Source: Sulfurimonas sp.
GTDB lineage: Bacteria > Campylobacterota > Campylobacteria > Campylobacterales > Sulfurimonadaceae
Assembly (NCBI GenBank): GCA_027448805.1
Contig: DAIDMU010000066.1
Coordinates: 1-45,089, forward strand
DNA length: 45,089 bases
Reading direction: 5' to 3'
Both the position numbers and the translations under genes were made by a program. Of the stretch, positions 8,225 through 15,213 are shown in pieces (position 1 is the stretch's first letter; the number at the start of each line of letters is the position of its first letter). The notes beneath the pieces are model-generated. The model saw only the letters and a program-made list of their open reading frames with translations, did not search any database and was not told the DNA's origin.

Positions 8225-9469
8225 ATGAAAAATGAAAAAGTATACGACCTTATAGTCATCGGCGGAGGCGCGGCCGGAATGATGGCTGCGATTGTGGCTG
8301 CAAGAGAGAAAAGAAGCGTTCTTCTTTTGGAAAAGCTCTCCCAAATAGGCGCAAAACTAAAAGCCACAGGCGGCGGCAGGTGTAATCTTACAAATACTCT
8401 TGAGAACGAAGAGTTCATGGCAAAATTCGGACGTAACGGCCGTTTTATGCAAGATGCTCTCAAACAATTTGACTACAAAGCCTTAACACATTTTTTTAAA
8501 GAGATAGGAGTTGAAACCCATGCTCCTGACGGCTTTAGGGTTTTTCCGACTTCGCACAGCTCATCTACAATCATAGAGGCTCTTCTTAGCGAAATGCAGC
8601 GTCTTGGCATTGAGATTTTAACATCACAAAAAGTCCAAAAAATTCTACATATAGATAATTGTATTAGCGGAGTTGAAACTGAGAAACAAATATTTCATGC
8701 CAAAAATGTCGTTGTAGCAACAGGAGGACTCGGGTATCCAACTCTTGGAGCCGAGGGTGACGGACACGAAATGGCAAGAGAGCTTGGGCACAAAGTAACA
8801 GAACTCTACCCTGCTATGATGCCGCTTCACACAAGAGAGAGATGGGTTGAGAATTGCCGCGCCGATACAATACCAAAAGTCGAACTTAGAGTTGCCATGA
8901 AAAAACATAGCAAACTTAGAGCAGACGGAGATTTGATTTTTACAAAAAGCGGCATTAGAGGTCCCGTTGTTCTTGATGCGGCGAGGGATTTGACACCGCT
9001 TTTGGAGAAATACGGCGAAGTGCCTATTTTACTAAATCTCACAAAAGGGATGAACGAGGAGCAGATTTTAAATCATCTCAAATCCGAAGCCGCAAAAAAT
9101 CAACATGTAACTATGCTTGAACTTGTAAGCACGCTTTTACCAGTTCCGCTATCCAATGAGCTGTGCAAACTATCCGAAGTTGACCCGCTCCTTACATACG
9201 GTAAAATTTCGGGAGCAAAAAGGGCAAAACTTGTTGAGCTGCTTGCATGGACTCCACTAACAATTACCGGGCATGACGGGTTTAAGATGGCAATGATTAC
9301 AAGAGGCGGAATAGAGTTGAAAGAGATAGATCCAAAAACTATGCAGAGCAAAATCTTAAACGGCTTGTATTTTTGCGGAGAGATAATGAATCTTGACGGC
9401 CCGTGCGGAGGCTACAACCTCCAATGGAGCTTTGCTAGCGGCGCTTTGGCAGGTAGGCTTAAGTCCTAA
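8225..9469 (+). CDS. FAD-dependent oxidoreductase, BaiN/HI0933 family
   Basis: A 414-residue flavoprotein. The dinucleotide fold opens with [16 protein letters not shown] (about 11-26), followed by [25 protein letters not shown], the hallmark of the HI0933/YhiN family. [23 protein letters not shown] and [16 protein letters not shown] are further family marks, and the end [20 protein letters not shown] closes the FAD site. The physiological substrate of most members is unknown; BaiN of gut clostridia acts on bile-acid intermediates, which is not relevant here. The protein is cytoplasmic. The gene has no evident Shine-Dalgarno and overlaps the convergent chemoreceptor gene by 11 bases. Confidence 0.88.
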   Translation: MKNEKVYDLIVIGGGAAGMMAAIVAAREKRSVLLLEKLSQIGAKLKATGGGRCNLTNTLENEEFMAKFGRNGRFMQDALKQFDYKALTHFFKEIGVETHAPDGFRVFPTSHSSSTIIEALLSEMQRLGIEILTSQKVQKILHIDNCISGVETEKQIFHAKNVVVATGGLGYPTLGAEGDGHEMARELGHKVTELYPAMMPLHTRERWVENCRADTIPKVELRVAMKKHSKLRADGDLIFTKSGIRGPVVLDAARDLTPLLEKYGEVPILLNLTKGMNEEQILNHLKSEAAKNQHVTMLELVSTLLPVPLSNELCKLSEVDPLLTYGKISGAKRAKLVELLAWTPLTITGHDGFKMAMITRGGIELKEIDPKTMQSKILNGLYFCGEIMNLDGPCGGYNLQWSFASGALAGRLKS

Positions 9470-11327
9470 AGAGCTCAAGCTTGTGAGTTAGAGATGATGT
9501 CATATTGTTTAGATGCTCTGATGCCGAGGCAATCTCTTCAACGCTTCTTGCATTTTTTGTAGAGATTGAATTTATCTCCATTATTCTTTTAGAGATTGAG
9601 ATAATGCTTGATGCCGTCGCTTCAAAGTCCTCAACCGTTTTATCGCTCACTTTTGTTGCATTATTTACTATATTGGCAGTTAGATTTATCTTATTCTCTA
9701 CTTCATTTGAGATGTTGACAAGCTCCTCCATCTGTTTTGAGCTGGAACTCATCTGCGCATGAGCTGCGTCGCTTGATTGAACTATGACATTAATAGTAGC
9801 ATTTATCTCAGTCAATGTTTTTTGTGTTCTCTCCGCCAACTTTCTTACCTCGTCTGCGACAACCGCAAATCCACGTCCATGCTCACCAGCCCTAGCAGCT
9901 TCAATAGCAGCATTTAACGCAAGCAGATTTGTCTGTTCCGCTATATCTGAGATAACGCCAAGCACAGATTTGACCTGATCCATATCTTTTGTAAGGTTTT
10001 CAATATTCTTGGCAAGCTCCGCCTCTGCCTCGGCATTGCCGAGGACTTTGGAGGTTAGAGCGATTATCTCATTTTTTGCATTATTTAGCATTATATTTGC
10101 TTCAATAATCTCCTCTTTATTCTCTTTTGCACACTTAACAGCTCTTGTTATCTCACTTGTAATAAGTGCTGTTTTTTGAGTAGCTTCATTTATAATCTCT
10201 ACTGACTCCTCGACATTTTTGCCGACCTGCATCGATGTAGCTGAGAGCTCATGTGAAATTGAAGAGTTCTCGATTGAGCTCTCTTTTGCGTCAGATATTA
10301 CGCCTCTTAGCTCTGCAAACATGATGTTTAAATTTTTTGCAAGCAGGCTCAGCTCATCTTTGCCGCTTATTTTTATGGGAGATGATAAATCCTTCGTCAT
10401 TGCAATATGATTTACGGAATCGCTTATAACCTTGATTTGAGAGTTTATTTTTTTAGTCACAATAAGCGCAAACAGAGCCATCATAATTAGCAAAACTATA
10501 AATATGCCAAGCATCAAATTGTTTATATTGCTATTTTTCTCTTTTATAAGCAAATCTACACTTTCAAGCAGCTTTTTGAGAGAGTCATCAACCTGATGGA
10601 TTGTATCTCTCATCTCTCCCATAACCCCACTATTTGGAGTTAGTCCAATCTCTTTATATCCATCAACGAGATTATAGAAATCTTTAGTATAACTATTTAG
10701 CAGGGCTATAACCTCATTGTAGTTTGATAGTTTTTCCCCTTTGGCATGCTCCAAAAAAAGAGCCAGAGATTTATTGAACTTTTCAAGATACTTAAGGTCG
10801 CTTCGAAGCATAAAATCCTTCTCTGCTCTGCGCAGCATAAGCATATCCGTTTGAAGTTTATAATTTAAATCTTTTTTTAGCATACTCTCAAGATTATGTA
10901 CGCTATCTCTCAAAGAGCCATAAAGGCCGTCTTTTGGATTTAGTCCTATTTTTTGCTGAATCGCAACTATATCATCAAAATTTTTGGAATATTTGTTTAA
11001 AACACTGCTTAGATTTTGAAGCGCACCTTCGTTTATATCGTGTGACTCAAAAGCTTCTGATACACTTTGCACATTTTTCATAAGTTTTTCAAAATTTTTC
11101 TTATACTCCGCCTGATACTTTAAATCATGTCTAGCCAAAAAATCTTTTTCATTGCGGCGAAGCATCAAAACATTTGCTTCAATACTCTTAACATCATATT
11201 TTAAAACCCCCAAATCGCCTATGCTTTTTAAGGAGCCGTAAAAGAAAAGACCCAAAAAAATAAACATTATCATGGACATAACAGCCATTGCTATCAGCAG
11301 TGCTCTAAAAGTAGTCAAAAAAAACAT
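9459..11327 (-). CDS. Methyl-accepting chemotaxis protein with a two-module HBM-like sensor
   Basis: A 622-residue transmembrane chemoreceptor. After an N-terminal helix (about 8-32) comes a periplasmic region (about 35-275) made of two similar modules. [10 protein letters not shown] at 54-63 recurs as [10 protein letters not shown] at 163-172, and each module ends with an IGL-x-P-x2-G-x2-G-x2-RD-x2-H stretch. This fits the helical bimodular (HBM) domain that binds small organic acids in McpS-type receptors. A second membrane helix (about 277-297), HAMP and the signalling hairpin follow ([20 protein letters not shown], about 450-470). GGAGG five bases upstream selects the ATG at 11327 over the TTG at 11339. 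No C-terminal CheR-tether pentapeptide is visible. The ligand is unknown. Confidence 0.92.
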   Translation of the reverse strand: MFFLTTFRALLIAMAVMSMIMFIFLGLFFYGSLKSIGDLGVLKYDVKSIEANVLMLRRNEKDFLARHDLKYQAEYKKNFEKLMKNVQSVSEAFESHDINEGALQNLSSVLNKYSKNFDDIVAIQQKIGLNPKDGLYGSLRDSVHNLESMLKKDLNYKLQTDMLMLRRAEKDFMLRSDLKYLEKFNKSLALFLEHAKGEKLSNYNEVIALLNSYTKDFYNLVDGYKEIGLTPNSGVMGEMRDTIHQVDDSLKKLLESVDLLIKEKNSNINNLMLGIFIVLLIMMALFALIVTKKINSQIKVISDSVNHIAMTKDLSSPIKISGKDELSLLAKNLNIMFAELRGVISDAKESSIENSSISHELSATSMQVGKNVEESVEIINEATQKTALITSEITRAVKCAKENKEEIIEANIMLNNAKNEIIALTSKVLGNAEAEAELAKNIENLTKDMDQVKSVLGVISDIAEQTNLLALNAAIEAARAGEHGRGFAVVADEVRKLAERTQKTLTEINATINVIVQSSDAAHAQMSSSSKQMEELVNISNEVENKINLTANIVNNATKVSDKTVEDFEATASSIISISKRIMEINSISTKNARSVEEIASASEHLNNMTSSLTHKLELFRT

Positions 11328-11441
11328 CCAAACCTCCAAGCTGTATTATTGCAGCCGCTATGTTATTTAAATAAAAATTAATGTCTGTTTAAAAAAAACA
11401 TAAAACGTTAAATAGTATATTGCATAAAGTCTATTATATTA

Positions 11442-11993
11442 TTAATAGAAGTATCTTATGGAAGCAAAACCGAACGCTTTGCTCTGCTCTATCATATCTA
11501 CATGTATATTTTCAACTATGCCGCCAAGAGCAAAAATATTTATGTCGCACTTATCAATCAGCTCTTTTAAATCATCCATCCCTTTGGGCTCACTCTTGCC
11601 GGGCGAGAAAAAAACAGGACCGTATGTAACGGCATCCGCACCAAGTTTTTTTGCCTCTAAAACCTCTTCATGCGTATGAGTGCTTATTATAACCTCAAGA
11701 CCAAGCTCTTTGGCTCTTTCAATCTCGCCAAATTGGCTTGAAGTGAGGTGAACACCGGAAGCACCAAGCTCTTTTGCCAAATCTACATGTTGATGTATAA
11801 AGCTTTTAATATTCTCAAACTGCGAGCAAACCTCCACAAAATGCGCGGCCTGTACATGATAATTTTGGTTTGATTTATCTCTGTAAAGAGCGTGTGAAGG
11901 TTGGTGTTTTTTTAGCTGCGCATGTAAAATTGAGCGAAATACGGCAGGAGTATCAGTGTAAAACTCTCTTGAAGTTATTAGATATTTTTTCAT
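11442..11993 (-). CDS. ThiE/TenI-like thiamine phosphate synthase family protein
   Basis: A short (183 residues) TIM-barrel protein of the thiamine-phosphate synthase/TenI superfamily. Visible marks are ALYRDKSNQNY, GVHLTSSQF (the ThiE GVHLGQ-D position), VIISTHTHEEVLEAKKLGADAVTYGPVFFSPGK and a closing FALGGI. ThiE joins the pyrimidine and thiazole phosphates; TenI is a thiazole tautomerase with the same fold. ThiE is usually about 210 residues and ends its phosphate loop with GGI-x-x-x-N; here GGIVENIH and a shortened C-terminus make TenI-like or degenerate function plausible. It stands alone, divergent from nrdD, without other thiamine genes nearby. Confidence 0.75.
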   Translation of the reverse strand: MKKYLITSREFYTDTPAVFRSILHAQLKKHQPSHALYRDKSNQNYHVQAAHFVEVCSQFENIKSFIHQHVDLAKELGASGVHLTSSQFGEIERAKELGLEVIISTHTHEEVLEAKKLGADAVTYGPVFFSPGKSEPKGMDDLKELIDKCDINIFALGGIVENIHVDMIEQSKAFGFASIRYFY

Positions 11994-12114
11994 TTTGCCG
12001 ACTCTGTCATTAATTTTGTTTTTTTAAAATTTTTAATTTTTTTGCCAATGTAAGAATTATACCTCATAGCAATTAACAGAGCTTTTAGTGACGCCAATAT
12101 GACATTTTTCATTA

Positions 12115-12129
12115 GAAGTTTTTAACTTC
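12115..12129. promoter_or_regulatory. Perfect palindrome upstream of nrdD, candidate operator
   Basis: GAAGTT-TTT-AACTTC is a perfect 6+6 inverted repeat centred at 12122. It lies just upstream of a -10-like TATAAA at 12136-12141, roughly where a -35 element would be, and 47 bases before the nrdD start. It does not match the FNR (TTGAT-N4-ATCAA) or NrdR box as I know them, so the regulator is unknown; the low-complexity background makes chance possible. Confidence 0.35.
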
Positions 12130-12175
12130 ATATCCTATAAACTACTAAACTTTTTTACAAGACAAGGGGACAATC

Positions 12176-14272
12176 ATGGTTGAAAATATTTTAAAAAGAG
12201 ACGGTACGCATAAAGAATTTTTGCCTTTCAAAATTGAAGATGCAATTAAAAAAGCTTTTAAATCTCAAAATGTTACTTATGATAGTTCAATATTTTTTAA
12301 TGTTCTTGATAAACTCAAAGCTAAAAGAGTTGTTGCAGTTGAAGATATCCAGGACTTAATTGAAAAAGAGTTGTACAAGGGCAGATACTTCGAGGTTATG
12401 CGCTCATTTATGATATACCGCCATACGCACAAGATGCAAAGAGACGGTGTGCTTGATGAAGATACAACTTATATTAACTCTACACAAACCATAGAAGAGT
12501 ATATTTTAGGTACCGACTGGCGTATCAAAGCAAACTCAAACACAGGCTACTCAAACGCCGGACTGGTAAACAACACAGCCGGAAAAGTAATCGCGAACTA
12601 CTGGCTTGACAAAGTCTACTCTAAAGAGGAAGGATACGCTCACAGAAACGGCGACTATCATATCCACGACCTAGATTGTCTTACCGGATATTGCGCCGGA
12701 TGGTCTCTTCGCGTTCTTCTTGATGAGGGCTTTAACGGCGTAAGAGGAAGAGTTGAGAGCGGCGCTCCAAGACACTTCCGTGAGGCGCTTGGACAGATGG
12801 CAAACTTCTTGGGAATTCTGCAATCAGAGTGGGCTGGTGCTCAAGCATTTAGCTCATTTGACACTTATTTAGCACCTTATGTATTTAAAGACAAGCTTCC
12901 TTATAATGAAATCAAAAAGGCGATTAGAAGTTTTATATATAACTTAAATGTACCTGCTCGTTGGGGTCAATCTCCATTTACAAACATTACAATCGACTGG
13001 ACTGTTCCTCAAGATTTAAAAGACCAGATTCCGACATCCAATCAGGTTCATCTATTTAAAAATATTTTAGATAGCGATTTGGAGGAGAGAGCGCATCAGA
13101 GAGGTTGTAAAACTCTTGTAGAGATGACATATAAAAATTTCCAGCCGGAGATGAACCTTATTAACCGTGCATATTATGAGATAATGACGGAGGGCGACTT
13201 AACGGGTCAGCCCTTTACGTTTCCTATACCAACCGTAAACATAACTGAAGACTTCGACTGGTATGGAGAGAACACAGACATACTATTTGAAAACACTGCA
13301 AAGGTCGGCTCGTCATATTTTCAAAACTTTATAGGTTCTCAGTATAAAAGGGACAGCAGCGGAAATTTAGTTCCAAACGAAGAGGCTTACAAACCTGGGC
13401 ATGTAAGAAGTATGTGTTGCCGCCTGCAGCTTGACCTAAGAGAACTTCTTAAACGTGGCGGCGGTCTATTTGGCTCGGCTGAGATGACTGGAAGTATCGG
13501 TGTTGTAACTATAAACATGGCAAGACTCGGCTTTTTATACAAGGGAAGCAAAGAGGCTCTGTATGCTCGCTTAGATGAGCTGATGGAACATGCAAAATTA
13601 ACCTTAGAGAAAAAGCGCGTATTTATCCAAGAGATGTATGAGAGAGGGCTTTATCCATACACAAAACGCTATCTTCCAGGATTTAAAAACCACTTCTCGA
13701 CCATCGGCGTAAACGGTATTAACGAGATGATCAGAAATTTTACAAGCGATAGCTATGATATCAGCTCTAAAGAGGGTATAGAATTTGCAACAGAAATTTT
13801 AAACTATATGAGAAATAGAATGGTTGAATTTCAAGAAGAGAGCGGAAACTTGTACAATCTTGAAGCAACGCCTGCCGAGGGAACAACATACAGATTTGCA
13901 AAAGAGGATAAGAAGCGTTATGGTGATTCAATTATCCAAGCAGGAATGGGTGATAATATCTACTACACAAACTCTTCCCAAATCCCTGTTGATTTGACAA
14001 ATGACCCATTTGAAGCATTGACTCTTCAAGATGATTTGCAGTGCAAATATACGGGCGGAACGGTTCTTCACTTGTACATGCAGGAGAAAATCAGCTCGAC
14101 AGAGGCTTGTAGAAAACTGGTTAAAAATGTAATAACAAACTTTAGACTTCCTTACATTACAGTTACTCCGCTCTTCTCCGTATGTCCTAAGCATGGATAT
14201 ATTGCTGGCGAGCATGAGTACTGTCCAAAGTGTGATGAAGAACTGTTAAGCGATATCACTATCGCATCTTAA
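12176..14272 (+). CDS. nrdD: Class III (anaerobic) ribonucleoside-triphosphate reductase, catalytic body lacking the glycyl-radical segment
   Basis: Reduces ribonucleoside triphosphates to deoxynucleotides under anoxia. The N-terminus (VENILKRDGTHKEFLPFKIEDAI) is an ATP-cone allosteric domain to about residue 95. The barrel follows with RNGDYHIHDLD, LNVPARWGQSPFTN and SMCCRLQLDLR (active-site Cys region), and FGSAEMTGSIGVVTINM. The C-terminus holds the zinc-site type cysteines VCPKHGYIAGEHEYCPKCDEE and then stops at residue 698. The glycyl-radical motif RV-x-GY normally found directly after these cysteines is missing and is instead encoded in the next ORF at 14288. AAGGGG precedes the ATG by about 5 bases. 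Forms an operon with the small ORF and nrdG. Confidence 0.95.
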   Translation: MVENILKRDGTHKEFLPFKIEDAIKKAFKSQNVTYDSSIFFNVLDKLKAKRVVAVEDIQDLIEKELYKGRYFEVMRSFMIYRHTHKMQRDGVLDEDTTYINSTQTIEEYILGTDWRIKANSNTGYSNAGLVNNTAGKVIANYWLDKVYSKEEGYAHRNGDYHIHDLDCLTGYCAGWSLRVLLDEGFNGVRGRVESGAPRHFREALGQMANFLGILQSEWAGAQAFSSFDTYLAPYVFKDKLPYNEIKKAIRSFIYNLNVPARWGQSPFTNITIDWTVPQDLKDQIPTSNQVHLFKNILDSDLEERAHQRGCKTLVEMTYKNFQPEMNLINRAYYEIMTEGDLTGQPFTFPIPTVNITEDFDWYGENTDILFENTAKVGSSYFQNFIGSQYKRDSSGNLVPNEEAYKPGHVRSMCCRLQLDLRELLKRGGGLFGSAEMTGSIGVVTINMARLGFLYKGSKEALYARLDELMEHAKLTLEKKRVFIQEMYERGLYPYTKRYLPGFKNHFSTIGVNGINEMIRNFTSDSYDISSKEGIEFATEILNYMRNRMVEFQEESGNLYNLEATPAEGTTYRFAKEDKKRYGDSIIQAGMGDNIYYTNSSQIPVDLTNDPFEALTLQDDLQCKYTGGTVLHLYMQEKISSTEACRKLVKNVITNFRLPYITVTPLFSVCPKHGYIAGEHEYCPKCDEELLSDITIAS

Positions 14273-14287
14273 AAAGGAGGTGAAAAA

Positions 14288-14440
14288 ATGAGTAAGAATG
14301 AAGCTTTAATTATGTTAAAAGACAAAAGACAAAAGTGTACTGTTTACACAAGAGTTATGGGTTATCATAGACCTGTTGAGAGTTTTAACGTAGGGAAAAC
14401 CGGTGAGCATAGACAGAGAAAACAATTCACTGAATGCTAA
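14288..14440 (+). CDS. Separate glycyl-radical segment of class III ribonucleotide reductase (50 residues)
   Basis: A 50-residue ORF starting MSKNEALIMLKDKRQK and continuing CTVYTRVMGYHRPVESFN, then VGKTGEHRQRKQFTEC. In other NrdD proteins an almost identical stretch (SRV-x-GYYRPV-x-x-WN-x-GK-x-x-EF-x-x-R) forms the extreme C-terminus, with the glycine of RV-x-GY carrying the radical; here that is G25. The ORF lies 15 bases after the nrdD stop and in the same frame. A near-perfect ribosome site (AAAAAGGAGGTG) with its own ATG argues for separate translation rather than a sequencing error. It would dock on NrdD and be activated by NrdG, whose frame overlaps its last 38 bases. Too short for routine ORF calling. 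Confidence 0.88.
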   Translation: MSKNEALIMLKDKRQKCTVYTRVMGYHRPVESFNVGKTGEHRQRKQFTEC

Positions 14441-15104
14441 AGTAATATATGATTTAACATCATTCACCCATTTAGACTACACTAACCACCTGTCGTGTAT
14501 AGTGTGGTTTAGCGGGTGTAATATGCGATGCGACTACTGCTACAACAAAGATATAGTTTTTGCCAAAAATGGCAAGTACAGCTATAACGATATCCTCGAT
14601 TTTTTAAAAACAAGAGTAAACTTGCTTGAAGCAGTTGTTTTATCTGGCGGCGAAGCCTCTTCTTATGAGCTAGTGCCGTTTTGCCGCGAGATAAAACAAC
14701 TTGGATTTAAAATCAAGCTTGACACCAACGGAACAAATTTTCTGCATGTAAAAGAGCTTGTTGATTTGAATCTTTTGGATTATATTGCTCTTGACTACAA
14801 AGCCCCAAAAGAAAAATTTACTCAAATTACACACTCAAACAAGTTTGATGAATTTTCAAAAACCCTAGATTTGCTGATAAATTGCAATATAGAGTTTGAA
14901 GCAAGAACAACCGTGCACGGTGACCTTTTAAGCAGTGATGACGTAAACGAGATTATCTTGGATTTGAAGAGCCGCGGCTATAAAAACAGCTACTATATTC
15001 AAGAATTTTTAGAAACCCAGACGAATATAGGAGACCTTAAAAAGCCAAAAAACAGGCTTGATAAGTACGGGCTACGAAACGATATAGAAGTTGTCTTTAG
15101 ATAA
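14403..15104 (+). CDS. nrdG: Anaerobic ribonucleotide reductase activating protein (radical SAM)
   Basis: Radical-SAM activase that abstracts a hydrogen from the glycine of its partner reductase. The cluster motif is C-x3-C-x2-C in GCNMRCDYCYNKD (about residues 38-50), followed by the SAM-binding VVLSGGEAS and LDTNGTN. At 233 residues it fits the family. The best available start is GTG at 14403, which overlaps the 50-residue ORF by 38 bases in another frame with AGGG about 8 bases upstream; no ATG exists before the conserved YDLTSFTHLDY. The tight overlap suggests coupled synthesis of the activase and its glycine-bearing substrate. Confidence 0.92.
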   Translation: MSIDRENNSLNAKVIYDLTSFTHLDYTNHLSCIVWFSGCNMRCDYCYNKDIVFAKNGKYSYNDILDFLKTRVNLLEAVVLSGGEASSYELVPFCREIKQLGFKIKLDTNGTNFLHVKELVDLNLLDYIALDYKAPKEKFTQITHSNKFDEFSKTLDLLINCNIEFEARTTVHGDLLSSDDVNEIILDLKSRGYKNSYYIQEFLETQTNIGDLKKPKNRLDKYGLRNDIEVVFR

Positions 15105-15123
15105 CTTCTAAACTCACTTGAAC

Positions 15124-15186
15124 GCCAAATAAACAAAGTCCATTTGGGACCGCTGTGGTCACTGAAGTTTGCCTCTTAAAGGCAAA
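15124..15186. other. Hairpin-rich intergenic stretch after nrdG
   Basis: Three inverted repeats lie in a row: CCAAAT/ATTTGG (15124-15129 and 15141-15146), GACC/GGTC (15148-15160) and TTTGCCT/AGGCAAA (15168-15174 and 15180-15186). None is followed by a clear U-run on the plus strand, so I cannot call a rho-independent terminator for nrdG here with confidence, although the last hairpin may help end that transcript. Confidence 0.4.
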
Positions 15187-15211
15187 AAATCTTCTTGCAA
15201 AACTGCAAGAA
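15183..15211 (-). terminator. Rho-independent terminator of the peptidase fusion gene
   Basis: Read on the minus strand, TTCTTGCA-GTTT-TGCAAGAA makes a perfect 8-base-pair stem (15192-15199 and 15204-15211), two bases after the stop codon of the gene ending at 15214. It is followed by GA and a run of six T. This is a textbook terminator for that gene. Confidence 0.8.
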
Positions 15212-15213
15212 AA

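Noticed and set aside
14270..14287. Frameshift or pseudogene interpretation of nrdD
   Set aside because: The two parts are in the same frame, separated by one stop, and the second part has its own excellent Shine-Dalgarno and ATG; nothing else in nrdD, the small ORF or nrdG is damaged.
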